Shown here one piece after another: positions 1-7,994 of a stretch of DNA of 64,000 nt. The stretch is taken from the NCBI RefSeq assembly GCF_018255755.1, contig NZ_CP073766.1, positions 868,001 through 932,000 on the forward strand. The letters run 5' to 3'. Source of the DNA: Chitinophaga sp. HK235 (lineage in GTDB: Bacteria; Bacteroidota; Bacteroidia; Chitinophagales; Chitinophagaceae). Positions within the stretch are counted from its first letter, which is position 1, and each line of letters starts with the position of its first letter. A program made the position numbers and the translations under genes. Below the pieces are notes generated by a model that had not been told where the DNA came from, did no database searches, and saw only the letters and a program-made list of their open reading frames with translations.

Positions 1-218
1 AATGTATATTTTTCACCGTTTTTGGCGGTATAGTCCATTTGGATAGCGTGACTCTTGATGGTAATCCCCTTCTCACGTTCCAGGTCCATATCATCCAGTA
101 CCTGCGCCTGCATGTCACGGTCAGAGATGGTTTTGGTAAATTCCAATAATCGGTCGGCCAGGGTACTTTTACCGTGGTCAATATGGGCAATGATACAAAA
201 ATTGCGAATATTCTTCAT
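1..218 (-). CDS. lepA: Elongation factor 4 (LepA), N-terminal part only
   Basis: This is the first 72 codons of a translational GTPase, cut by the left window edge. The N-terminus reads MKNIRNFCIIAHIDHGKST, with the G1/P-loop AHIDHGKST typical of LepA, followed by the DRLLEFT stretch and the DDMDLEREKGITIK segment that holds the switch I/G2 threonine. LepA is a ribosome-associated GTPase that acts in back-translocation or initiation under stress. Start ATG is at 218. Its divergent neighbour is the acyl-CoA-binding protein gene; the 200 bp between them must carry both promoters. Family identity is clear; the rest of the protein is not visible. Confidence 0.95.
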   Translation of the reverse strand, partial: MKNIRNFCIIAHIDHGKSTLADRLLEFTKTISDRDMQAQVLDDMDLEREKGITIKSHAIQMDYTAKNGEKYT

Positions 219-418
219 ATGTTGATTTACTGGTCTATTGGCGGTTAATTGTCCCCTTTAAACCTTTTACAGGGCGCAAAGGTATTGAAATTAGTTTATT
301 AGTCAGCGGTTTCAAGCGATTATGTTTTGATAAACATGCTATATGCGGATTGTCAATTTTTCATATATTAGTATAAATCCCTTCCCAGGGGTTATTTTAT
401 TCACCTAAAAACAATAGT

Positions 419-682
419 ATGGACCTGAAAGCACAATTTGAACAAGCCGTAACCGACAGTAAAACCCTCTCTGAGAAACCGTCCAACGACATCCTACTGC
501 AATTATACGCCCTTTACAAACAAGGTAGCATAGGAGATAACGATACCGAACCGCCTTCCAACCCCTTCGATTTTGTGGCTAAAGCCAAACATGAAGCCTG
601 GGCAGCCCTGAAAGGGAAAACCCAGGAGTCGGCGATGCAGGATTATGTTGCCCTTGTAAAAGAGTTACAGCAAAGCCACTAA
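419..682 (+). CDS. Acyl-CoA-binding protein (ACBP)
   Basis: An 87-residue protein, the usual size of a single ACBP domain. Family signatures are visible: LYALYKQGSIGDN (residues about 29-41, the acyl-CoA-contacting YxxYKQAtxGD motif), the lysine-rich KAKHEAWAALKGKTQESA helix (about 55-72) and a final YVALVKEL helix. ACBPs are small four-helix cytosolic proteins that bind long-chain acyl-CoA esters and buffer or deliver them to lipid metabolism. They are common in eukaryotes and patchy in bacteria. It stands alone, with no lipid genes beside it, and is followed by an 11-bp inverted repeat (711-750). No signal peptide. Confident on family, not on physiological partner. Confidence 0.93.
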   Translation: MDLKAQFEQAVTDSKTLSEKPSNDILLQLYALYKQGSIGDNDTEPPSNPFDFVAKAKHEAWAALKGKTQESAMQDYVALVKELQQSH

Positions 683-710
683 CAACCGCTGATGTTATTT
701 GATTTTTCTA

Positions 711-750
711 ATGCTCCTGATAAGCATCCATCTTCGCTCATCAGGAGCAT
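711..750. terminator. Inverted repeat between convergent genes, possible terminator
   Basis: ATGCTCCTGAT (711-721) pairs perfectly with ATCAGGAGCAT (740-750) around an 18-nt loop. It lies between the ACBP gene and the convergent M1 peptidase gene, where a bidirectional terminator is expected, but there is no clear U-tract after it. Confidence 0.45.
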
Positions 751-798
751 CAGGAAAATCAGTAACGAGCACATTCAAATTAAAATTCAGCTACAAGG

Positions 799-2652
799 TT
801 ACTGCGTCGTAACATTATCATCAGGGTTTACGTCGGGCACCCAGGTGCTTCCCAGCGTTACCTTTTTAATCTTTTTGGGAGATGTGAACGACAGGTTTAC
901 TGTTTTATTTCCTTTTTCCCAGACTGCTATGCTTTTGTGCAGTTTAAGTGTTGTATTATCGTCGAAATAAACCGTTACATCTACCGGTACGGGTTTGGTT
1001 CCTTTGGAAAGAATACTGATGTCGCAATTCTGTCCTTTACGGGTAACCTTTTCGATCGCCAGGTCGGGGTAGCCACTATCAAAGAACCAGCTTTTCCAGA
1101 ACCAGTTCAGGTTTTTACCGGATCCCGTGTTCATACAGTTAAAGAAATCATATGGCTGCGGATGTTTACCATTCCACAGGCTGATATAATGATGCAGCGC
1201 TTTCATGAACAGGCTGTCGCCCAGCATATCCTTTACATACAGATAACCCAGGCCCGGTTTGGGATAGGAGTTTGTCATGTAGGCATCTGTCAGCTGGTTG
1301 GACGGAGTCATGATAGGCACGTCCTGCAGTTTGCCGGCGATGTTGTTATAGTTGGACATACCGTAATTATCCACGATGGTAGAGTCTATCATGGGTGAGA
1401 TGATCCATTCCCCGATCGTTGCCCAACCTTCGTCCATCCAGGCGTAGAGCGTTTCATTGGTACCCATGTAAAAAGGGAACATCGTATGAAAGATCTCATG
1501 GTCTGTCAGCTCTATGGCTGCGGCTTTATTGGCCACCGGGTTATCATTTACCATCATGGGATACTCCATTTGGTCGAGGCCGTCGAACACACTCACATGT
1601 GAATACGGGAAAGGCCATTTAGGGAACTGGTGGCTCATTTTATCCACGGTGGTCCGTGCGAAGTCAATGACCTCAAAATAGTCCAGGTGACTGGGATTAA
1701 AAGCCACATCTACCCTGCTCCGGCGTTTGGTGTTATGGTCCACCTCCACGCTGGCAGCCTTCCACAGGTAGTGGTTGCTGGTGGCAAAAGCAAAGTCCGG
1801 CACGTTGGCAGCCTCAAAGCGCCAGGTATTGACCGGATTGTTTTTTGAAATCTTTCCTTTGCGAAGATCTTCCTTGTCGATGATATCTATCACCTCGTTA
1901 CTTTTTTCAGCGCGGGCAATGCGTTCCAGATAAGTATCGTTATATACTTCCTGCCCGTTTTTCAGATCACCGGTAGCCCATACCTGGTAATTGCCCGGCA
2001 CGGTAATGGCTACCCGAAAATCGCTAAAGTCGTTGTAAAACTCGGTAACGCCGGTGTAGGGTATCATATCCCAGCCACAGATATCATCGTATACGGCTAC
2101 ACGCGGAAAGAAGTAGGCGATGAAGTAAGCACCGGTATCTACAGAGCCTGTACGGATATGTGTGTTCTCATTCAGTATGTAGGAGAAGTCAAGGGAGATG
2201 GAAGTCTGTTCACCGGGAGCCAGTTCATTGATGGATACAGGCATGTTGGTACCTACAATGGATGGAGCTGATTTCTGCACGCCTTTGACCTTGAAATTAG
2301 TGATGGACACTCCCTTGTGGAGGTCATCCGCCGTCACCACCATATTACGGACGGCGCCATGCTGGAAGAGGTTGGAGAACAACTTAAAGTTCAACATCCG
2401 CAAGGTATCCGGACTATTGTTGGTATAAACGATGGTTTCTGAGCCGGACACCTGGTTGGTAGCAGGTTCAAATTTCACCTGAATATCGTAACTGGCCTTA
2501 TTCTGCCAGTATTTGGGGCCTGGGGCACCGCTTTCACTGCGGGTGTTTTTGTCATACGCCTGCCGGATGTTTCGCGGCATGAACAGGGATTGTGCGACCA
2601 GTTGTTGCCAGCCTCCCAGCAACAATAATAAAAGAATACGCTTTGTCTTCAT
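799..2652 (-). CDS. M1 family (gluzincin) metallopeptidase, secreted
   Basis: 617 residues. Residues 1-20 form a signal peptide ending VAQ. The zinc site is visible as HEIFH (385-389) followed after 18 residues by the third ligand E408 in DEGWA, the HExxH-x18-E layout of M1 aminopeptidases. The exopeptidase motif appears as QMEYP (361-365), a GAMEN variant. The N-terminal half is beta-rich, as in M1 saddle domains. The probable role is periplasmic or surface removal of N-terminal residues from peptides; the substrate cannot be told. It is shorter than full-length aminopeptidase N (about 850 residues), as is common for Bacteroidota M1 peptidases without the C-terminal helical domain. Start is the ATG at 2652, preceded by an AT-rich promoter region. 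Confidence 0.93.
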   Translation of the reverse strand: MKTKRILLLLLLGGWQQLVAQSLFMPRNIRQAYDKNTRSESGAPGPKYWQNKASYDIQVKFEPATNQVSGSETIVYTNNSPDTLRMLNFKLFSNLFQHGAVRNMVVTADDLHKGVSITNFKVKGVQKSAPSIVGTNMPVSINELAPGEQTSISLDFSYILNENTHIRTGSVDTGAYFIAYFFPRVAVYDDICGWDMIPYTGVTEFYNDFSDFRVAITVPGNYQVWATGDLKNGQEVYNDTYLERIARAEKSNEVIDIIDKEDLRKGKISKNNPVNTWRFEAANVPDFAFATSNHYLWKAASVEVDHNTKRRSRVDVAFNPSHLDYFEVIDFARTTVDKMSHQFPKWPFPYSHVSVFDGLDQMEYPMMVNDNPVANKAAAIELTDHEIFHTMFPFYMGTNETLYAWMDEGWATIGEWIISPMIDSTIVDNYGMSNYNNIAGKLQDVPIMTPSNQLTDAYMTNSYPKPGLGYLYVKDMLGDSLFMKALHHYISLWNGKHPQPYDFFNCMNTGSGKNLNWFWKSWFFDSGYPDLAIEKVTRKGQNCDISILSKGTKPVPVDVTVYFDDNTTLKLHKSIAVWEKGNKTVNLSFTSPKKIKKVTLGSTWVPDVNPDDNVTTQ

Positions 2653-2758
2653 AAATCAATCATAAATGCTCCTGTTGACAGGAAGCGGTCATGATTCAAA
2701 AGTAGGTATTTAGGCGCGTAAAAATATTTTTCAGCAGGCGTCATTCAACAATTAAAGA

Positions 2759-3106
2759 TCAGTGTCCCGTCCGGGCGCTGTCTGCCTTGGCCTTTACTGC
2801 GGTGCTGTCCGGGCGGCGGGTGGCAGAGTCCTGCCCCATATAATAAGCTCCGGTGGTGTTTTTAACAACCACTACCCTCGGGGCCAGACTATGCCGTTTA
2901 CCGGTGTAACTCGTTATCACACCTTGCTGTTCCATGTCTTTCATTGTTTTTTTATCAAAGAGATATTGAGGATGTTTTTCCGGGCGCAGTCCTTTGTCGA
3001 ACTGAGCTTCAGCGCCCATAGCGGGAGCTGAATAAATCTTCCGGGAAATCTTCCGGGAGTTGTTGCAAGCCCATAGCAACACTAAAAGTAACCAGCTGTG
3101 TCTCAT
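2759..3106 (-). CDS. Small putative lipoprotein of unknown function
   Basis: 115 residues. A short signal peptide ends in a lipobox-like LLWAC with the lipidated cysteine at about residue 14, so an outer-membrane or periplasmic lipoprotein is likely. The mature part is basic and proline/threonine-rich, has a middle segment DKKTMKDMEQQGVITSYTG and a low-complexity tail. I recognise no domain. It is transcribed in the same direction as the M1 peptidase gene downstream (107 bp gap), with no strong terminator between them, so co-transcription is possible. It could be a lineage-specific envelope protein. Confidence 0.7.
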   Translation of the reverse strand: MRHSWLLLVLLWACNNSRKISRKIYSAPAMGAEAQFDKGLRPEKHPQYLFDKKTMKDMEQQGVITSYTGKRHSLAPRVVVVKNTTGAYYMGQDSATRRPDSTAVKAKADSARTGH

Positions 3107-3364
3107 GCAAAAACGGATAATGGGGTGAGTATAGGTAGGGGGACAATGGGTACTTTTTTAACAAATGGGATTCATATCTGTTTATTATCCTAAAAAAACA
3201 GGTCAGATTTTGTAATTAGAGGAAGGTGCATTAAATTTAACTGATATTAATTGATTGTCATTCCCTTGTTTACTAATATTTTATATATTTAAGCCCTGTT
3301 TAGTGTCCCGATGAATCCCTCATCCAGACTAAATTGAGAAAAAAGTTATTATCAACAAATCACT

Positions 3365-4435
3365 ATGAAAGTATCTACAACCAGCTTCCCGAGCGTTTTT
3401 GAAACGGCATTTGGGAACACCGAAAATTCAAGCAAAGACCTACTCAACGGCTTGAAGATCAAAAAAGATGAAACCTGGTATCTGGTGGGCAATCTGGCCA
3501 AGAGAGGAGGAATCAACCCGGGAAGGATCACCAACGCTGCCCCTACCGAAGAAGACTATGAAATCCTGTTCAAAGCAGCCTTGCTCAATACAGCGGATAA
3601 AGTGCAACAGCCTATTGCACTCACCATGGGATTCCCCTTTTCTACCTACAATGTCTACAAAACAGCGGCAGAGCAGTTTTTAAGCAAAAGACATTTTCTG
3701 ATCGACTATGATACACAGACTTTCAATACCAAAGGCTCCTTTAAAAAAGCCATGTTTGATATTGAAAAATATGAGATCATCCCTGAAATTGTAGGTGGTA
3801 TCATCGGGCTGAAAAAGACAATCAATGAACCGCAGTTGGACAACTTCATCGCGATCAGTATCGGCTTTGGTACGATAGAAGGAGGCATGGCCACCGGCGA
3901 TGGCCTGGTACACCGTACCTGCTTCAGCTCTCACGGCATCCGTTATGCTGTCAATAACCTGACCCGTGAGCTGAACCAGAAACATTATCTGGAGATGAAA
4001 AACGAGCATCAGGTGGATGATGCCTTTATGAAAGGGTCTATTTTCACCAACCGTAAGCGGATCGACCTGCGTGAAATGCGTAAAGGAGTACTGACACAGT
4101 ACTATAAAGAAGTGGTTTCCCCGCTGATGCGCAGTTACTTTACCGACCTGGATTTTGAAGCCTGCGAAAAAATTTACCTGATGGGTGGTGGTGCTTACTA
4201 TAAAGAGCTGACCGATGCCTTCCAGGAAGAATTCAGGGATTTTGTTCCAGTGGAAGTAGCACCTGAACCTGAAAAACTCATGAGTATTGGTTATCTTTAC
4301 AATAGTCTTCGGATTTCGGACAACAAACCTCAACGGAGTGTAGGATTAGACCTTGGTAACTCCAGCTCTATCATTTCCACTTTCGATGACGACCATCAAC
4401 CAATTGTAAACAATCCCATTCCCATCACCCTCTAA
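3365..4435 (+). CDS. Actin/ParM-like ATPase with circularly permuted motif order
   Basis: 356 residues. Actin-fold nucleotide motifs are present but in the wrong order. The protein opens at TSFPSVF, which in ParM/Alp proteins follows the first beta-hairpin. It continues with the WYLVGNLAKR segment (about 38-47), a phosphate-2-like motif ISIGFGTIEGGMA (164-176, Ser in place of the usual Asp) and an adenosine motif YLMGGGAYYKEL (271-282). The phosphate-1 hairpin SVGLDLGNSSSIIS appears only at 325-338, near the C-terminus. Canonical order is phosphate-1, phosphate-2, adenosine. The bactofilin gene follows 9 nt after the stop, in the same frame. Role (filament-forming ATPase, working with bactofilin) is inferred. 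A frameshifted or mis-started ordinary ParM is unlikely because no second DLGN copy lies upstream. Confidence 0.85.
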   Translation: MKVSTTSFPSVFETAFGNTENSSKDLLNGLKIKKDETWYLVGNLAKRGGINPGRITNAAPTEEDYEILFKAALLNTADKVQQPIALTMGFPFSTYNVYKTAAEQFLSKRHFLIDYDTQTFNTKGSFKKAMFDIEKYEIIPEIVGGIIGLKKTINEPQLDNFIAISIGFGTIEGGMATGDGLVHRTCFSSHGIRYAVNNLTRELNQKHYLEMKNEHQVDDAFMKGSIFTNRKRIDLREMRKGVLTQYYKEVVSPLMRSYFTDLDFEACEKIYLMGGGAYYKELTDAFQEEFRDFVPVEVAPEPEKLMSIGYLYNSLRISDNKPQRSVGLDLGNSSSIISTFDDDHQPIVNNPIPITL

Positions 4436-4444
4436 TTTGTTTGT

Positions 4445-4927
4445 GTGAGAAGTGCGAGACATTTTTTCCGAAACATCATTGTACCGGGAGCATTTCGTAT
4501 CCCTAAAGAAGTATCCGTAAACGGCAGCATCGACGCTACCATTTCGGGGCGGATAGATGGAAACGTTAAAGGCAACGTAAAAACTACCGGTAAGCTGGTA
4601 GTGAGTGAAACCGCCAGTATACGTGGGCATATTTATGCTTCCGACCTCGTTGTACATGGAAAAGTGTATGGAGACGTGTATATCAGTAACAAAGCACACA
4701 TCAGTAACCAGGCTTTTGTAAAGGGAGATGTGAATGCCATCGTCCTTGAACTGGAAGAAGGTGCCGTAGTAGAAGGCGCCATCCGTAAAAATGTACAGCC
4801 AGTACTCAAAACGGAAACACCTCCTGTTGCAGACCATCACCATCAGGTGGTAGGCGAGGCAATCCCCGCTCCTGCTGCGCCCGCAGCCAATGAAGAAGAA
4901 GAAGAACAGACCACCAGCTGGTTCTAA
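4445..4927 (+). CDS. Bactofilin (polymer-forming cytoskeletal protein)
   Basis: 160 residues from a GTG start. The core (about 20-110) is a run of short beta-helix turns with regular hydrophobic and glycine spacing: VNGSIDATISG, IDGNVKGNVK, LVVSETASIRGHI, VVHGKVYGDVYI, AFVKGDVNA. This is the DUF583/bactofilin pattern. The tail is disordered, proline/alanine-rich and acidic (EEEEE). Bactofilins polymerise without nucleotide and scaffold cell-wall, shape or chromosome-segregation machinery. The gene is 9 nt behind the actin-like gene in the same frame, with no in-frame ATG before the domain, so translational coupling or limited readthrough of the TAA (4433-4435) is possible. Start codon is the least certain part. 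A strong terminator follows at 4970-4999. Confidence 0.92.
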   Translation: MRSARHFFRNIIVPGAFRIPKEVSVNGSIDATISGRIDGNVKGNVKTTGKLVVSETASIRGHIYASDLVVHGKVYGDVYISNKAHISNQAFVKGDVNAIVLELEEGAVVEGAIRKNVQPVLKTETPPVADHHHQVVGEAIPAPAAPAANEEEEEQTTSWF

Positions 4928-4969
4928 CTTGTCCTGACTAAACAACGTATAGATAATAACGTTATTTAG

Positions 4970-5003
4970 AGAGGCTGCCTGGAATTCCAGGCAGCCTCTT
5001 TTA
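4970..5003 (+). terminator. Rho-independent terminator of the actin-bactofilin unit
   Basis: A perfect 13-bp stem, AGAGGCTGCCTGG (4970-4982) with CCAGGCAGCCTCT (4987-4999), has an AATT loop and a following T-run. It ends the plus-strand actin-bactofilin transcript and may also serve the convergent DUF3820 gene. Confidence 0.93.
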
Positions 5004-5019
5004 TGAATACATAATCCCT

Positions 5020-5244
5020 TTATTTTTTCAATGGCGTCAGCAGGTGAGTGAGTCCATTCATTTTTATGACCAGCATTGTTTCCAGCATCATGCCCAGCTT
5101 CCCCTTAGGAAAACCGTTACGCTGGAACCATTCCAGATAACTGACCGGCAGGTCACACAAAACCACATCTTTATACTTCCCAAAGGGCATCTTCATGGTC
5201 ACCAGCTGTTGCAATATCTCCGGGTTAGGTTGTGTCATCTCCAT
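5020..5244 (-). CDS. DUF3820 family small protein
   Basis: 74 residues. It matches the DUF3820 pattern: MPFGKYKDVVLCDLPVSYLEWF (about 19-40), then a NGFPKGKLGMML segment and a C-terminal IKMNGLTHLLTPL. Family members are small predicted cytosolic proteins once labelled as putative quorum-sensing-regulated factors; their biochemical role is unknown. It converges on the bactofilin gene. A second ATG lies two codons in, so the start could be 5238. No operon partner. Confidence 0.85.
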   Translation of the reverse strand: MEMTQPNPEILQQLVTMKMPFGKYKDVVLCDLPVSYLEWFQRNGFPKGKLGMMLETMLVIKMNGLTHLLTPLKK

Positions 5245-5341
5245 AAAAAATCACTTAAAATGGGGCAAGTTAAAACTATCACCCGTATTTACCATTCTTC
5301 TTTACGCCCAATATTTTTATATTGTTAAAAAATATCCTGCT

Positions 5342-5776
5342 ATGAAATTGTACTGTATGCTTTTATGCCTGTTAATGGCTACAGCCTGTGTGCAACCCGG
5401 AGGCAGAAGCAGCCTCACCAATCCCAACATTCAGGTAGTAAATGGAATGTTTGCCGCATTCAATGAACATGATTGGCAAAAGATGGCCTCCTATTATGCT
5501 GATTCAGCACTGTTCCTCGACCCCGCCTACGGACACGAACCAGTTATACTTACCCGCCGGCAGATGGTAGAGAAATACCAGGAACTGCATAAAATACTCC
5601 CGGATGTACAGGATGAAGTAAAAGAAATCTATGCCGATAAAAACCACATCATTGTTGAATTTATATCAAGCGCTACCGGCCAGGATAGCAAAAAATGGCA
5701 GTTACCCCTCTGTGTGGTTTTTACCATAGAGCATGGCAAGATCATCAGTGACCGTACCTACTACGACCAGGAATAA
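5342..5776 (+). CDS. SnoaL/NTF2-like domain lipoprotein
   Basis: 144 residues from ATG 5342. The signal peptide ends in a lipobox (MATAC, cysteine 16). The mature protein has the SnoaL/NTF2-like pattern: a helix QVVNGMFAAFNEHDWQKMASYYADSALFLDP (about 29-59), a REMVEKYQ-like helix and then beta strands ending VVFTIEHGKIISDRTYYD. This fold is used for small-ligand binding, isomerase or hydrolase activity; the ligand is not predictable. An upstream in-frame extension to 5195 was rejected because it destroys the signal peptide. Convergent with the lipoprotein gene at 5784 (7 bp gap). Confidence 0.85.
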   Translation: MKLYCMLLCLLMATACVQPGGRSSLTNPNIQVVNGMFAAFNEHDWQKMASYYADSALFLDPAYGHEPVILTRRQMVEKYQELHKILPDVQDEVKEIYADKNHIIVEFISSATGQDSKKWQLPLCVVFTIEHGKIISDRTYYDQE

Positions 5777-5783
5777 ACAACTA

Positions 5784-6452
5784 TCAACGTTTCAACAAGC
5801 CTCCGTTCTGCAGCGCGTCTGCCACCTTTTTAGCATACGCAGCAGCAAAGGATTCCAGGCTGTTGGGGTTGTAGGTTTCTGACTGACCGGACCATACCAG
5901 TTTTCCGTTCTGGCCCAGGTCATACAGATTGCTTTCCATGAAGTAGATTTTGTCGGTGGTATAGTATCCCGGCGAATATACCGAGTTGTACATATAACCG
6001 TAGTATCCCCAGAAATTGCCGTACCAGCCGTATGCAGGATAGGGTGCATACATTACTGTGCCCGGTACATACCGGGTTTCGGATTCCTTATTGACAAGGG
6101 ATACGGTCAGCACCGCATGAAAACCAGCCGCTTCAATTTTGCCTGAAGCTGCTTTTATGGACTCTTCCTTTTTAGGGTCAAAGTTAGGAGGAAACAGGTC
6201 CGTGCTTTTACCGGCCGCCACCCCATGAGCCTGCAGCTGGGTAGCCAGTTTGTTTTCCACGATTCCACGGGCAGTAAGGTTGGAGCTCAGGCCCGCTACC
6301 AGGATATTATGATAACCACCAGACTGGGCAGAAGGATCCTTCCAGGTACCAGTCATGTGTACGCTTGTGCCGCAAGCTACCAACAGCAGCAAACCCAGCA
6401 GCATCCAACATCTCTGCAGGCCTCGGCTTAAAGTTGCAATTTGTGTACGCAT
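5784..6452 (-). CDS. Putative lipoprotein with TTG/ATG start choice, unknown function
   Basis: 222 residues from ATG 6452; a TTG nine codons upstream would add a poor lysine-rich leader. The signal is LLGLLLLVAC with the lipidated cysteine near residue 27. The mature part begins with GTWKDPSAQSGGYHNILVAGLSSNLTARGIVENKL, which resembles the opening of DUF4136-like lipoproteins in which a strand is followed by a helix. A tyrosine/glycine-rich middle (about 137-166) and a C-terminal helix SLESFAAAYAKKVADALQNGG follow. Probably outer-membrane attached. Specific function unknown; the DUF4136 resemblance is weak. Confidence 0.75.
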   Translation of the reverse strand: MRTQIATLSRGLQRCWMLLGLLLLVACGTSVHMTGTWKDPSAQSGGYHNILVAGLSSNLTARGIVENKLATQLQAHGVAAGKSTDLFPPNFDPKKEESIKAASGKIEAAGFHAVLTVSLVNKESETRYVPGTVMYAPYPAYGWYGNFWGYYGYMYNSVYSPGYYTTDKIYFMESNLYDLGQNGKLVWSGQSETYNPNSLESFAAAYAKKVADALQNGGLLKR

Positions 6453-6636
6453 AAACTTTTTTTTAACAATAACTGGCAAAAAGGCTTATTATCTATATAG
6501 GTAACACCCACAAACTCAAAATGTTTAGGTCAAAATGGGTACATATAGCCGTGAACGTGAATTAATTATGCGTAATTGCTCACCATTTTATCGCAGAATA
6601 AAACGTACATTTATAACCTAGTGACCGCTATACAAT

Positions 6637-7062
6637 ATGTATAAGAATAATGGAGAACTGAAAACACTGTTGTTGGTAGACGATGATCAGGACGACCAAG
6701 AGCTGTTTAAGTTGGCACTGGCAGAACTCAATCATCCGATACTCTGTTTTACAGCAGGCAATGGCCAGGAAGCACTGGACCAGCTATGTACCCGTGCTTA
6801 CCGCCCAGACCTGATTTTCCTGGACCTGAACATGCCATTGATGAATGGTATTGTGTTTCTGGAAAGGATCAAAGACATAGAACACCTGAAAGACATCCCG
6901 GTGATCATTTACAGCACCAGCGATGAACCCCGCGAGATGTCTACCGCCCGCTCTATGGGCGCGGTAGATTATATCATTAAACCAGCCCGGTTTAATGAGC
7001 TGTGTAAACTTTTACAGGTAGTGTTAACCAGGGGAGCAACGACCCCATTTCAGCAAGACTAG
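6637..7062 (+). CDS. Single-domain response regulator (CheY/Rcp1-like)
   Basis: 141 residues, one receiver domain and nothing else. Acidic pocket residues DDDQDD are at about 15-20, the phospho-acceptor is D63 in LIFLDLNMPLMNG, the switch threonine/serine is in VIIYSTS, and the conserved lysine is in IIKPARF near residue 119. The long alpha4 spacing and VDDDxDD start resemble Rcp1-type regulators that relay phosphate from phytochrome-like or hybrid kinases. No kinase is adjacent. Its 3' end overlaps the convergent methyltransferase gene by 4 bp. Confidence 0.93.
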   Translation: MYKNNGELKTLLLVDDDQDDQELFKLALAELNHPILCFTAGNGQEALDQLCTRAYRPDLIFLDLNMPLMNGIVFLERIKDIEHLKDIPVIIYSTSDEPREMSTARSMGAVDYIIKPARFNELCKLLQVVLTRGATTPFQQD

Positions 7063-7934
7063 GCTTCCTGCCGGCAGGCAAAGGCCACCCGATAAAATTC
7101 ATATCCTTCCTCCTTCTCTCTTCCCTCCAGATAAAGTGCTCGGTATTCATCAGCTCCCAGGTCTTTCATCAATGTAAAGCCATACTGTTTTAAATAAGCA
7201 CTGAGTGCTTCCGGCTCAAAACCAAAGGTCCATTTCTCTTCCAGGCCCGCCACATCATTTAGCAGTTTTTCTGCCCCTATAAAAGAGGTCGGGTTTTTCA
7301 GCACGTCCAGGTGGACGTAAGTAAATATCACATGGGAACCTGCCGCAAAACGTTGCAGAAAGGCAAACGTGTTGTTGATGGCTTCAGCGGTGAGATAGTT
7401 GGTCACACCCTCCCAAATAACCGCAGTAGGCAATGAAAAGTCGAAATGATGCTGTGCACTCAGCTGGTCGAGGCTCTGGCGGTTGAAGTCAATCTGGTAA
7501 TACCGGATATGTTTGGGTATATGCAGCTGACTCAACCTCGATAGTTTATACTTTGCCGTATTGGGATGATCGATCTCTATTACCGGGATATTGTGTAAAA
7601 AAGGTAATCGCAGGCCGCGGGTATCGAATCCGGCTCCCAATATCATCACCTGCTTTGCTCCTTTGCGGACAGCTTCTTCCAGCAGTTCGTCGATAAGCCG
7701 GGTACGGGCGATGCCGGAAGTATAGGCGCCGGGAATTTTTTTATGAATAATGTTTTCAGCCATACTGCGAAAAGCCCGCAGGTGACTTAATCTGGCAGCT
7801 ATCCTCAATCCGGCAGGCAGAAAAAGATGCGCATATTTATCAGTGAATAATCTGCTGGTTTTGGAACGGGTTGTTTCCATTGCACGGAATAACGCCATAT
7901 ACTGGGCTGTTTTACTCGTGGCAGTAGCCTTCAT
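7059..7934 (-). CDS. Class I SAM-dependent methyltransferase, TIGR00027 / leucine carboxyl methyltransferase-like
   Basis: 291 residues from ATG 7934; an ATG ten codons upstream is possible but less likely. Motif I reads VMILGAGFDTRGLRL (the GAGxDTRxxRL signature of the TIGR00027 family), then VIEIDHPNTAKYK (acidic residue for the SAM ribose) and AVIWEGVTNYL (family WEGVxxYL motif). Members methylate small molecules, often in polyketide or secondary metabolism, but most are uncharacterised. The N-terminal stretch SKTAQYMALFRAMET is the usual family lead-in. No biosynthetic cluster surrounds it. Family is confident; substrate unknown. Confidence 0.9.
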   Translation of the reverse strand: MKATATSKTAQYMALFRAMETTRSKTSRLFTDKYAHLFLPAGLRIAARLSHLRAFRSMAENIIHKKIPGAYTSGIARTRLIDELLEEAVRKGAKQVMILGAGFDTRGLRLPFLHNIPVIEIDHPNTAKYKLSRLSQLHIPKHIRYYQIDFNRQSLDQLSAQHHFDFSLPTAVIWEGVTNYLTAEAINNTFAFLQRFAAGSHVIFTYVHLDVLKNPTSFIGAEKLLNDVAGLEEKWTFGFEPEALSAYLKQYGFTLMKDLGADEYRALYLEGREKEEGYEFYRVAFACRQEA

Positions 7935-7994
7935 AGTGTTGTGTCTTTTTTGGGAGAAAGACAATTTACATAATCGGGCCCAATTTTCACAACC

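Noticed and set aside
3680..4333. A 217-codon minus-strand frame inside the actin-like gene
   Set aside because: Antisense shadow with low-complexity, F/H-rich content and no domain; the plus-strand protein has clear motifs.
7059..7934. Methyltransferase as part of a biosynthetic gene cluster
   Set aside because: Its neighbours are a response regulator and a serine hydrolase with no synthetase or tailoring genes.
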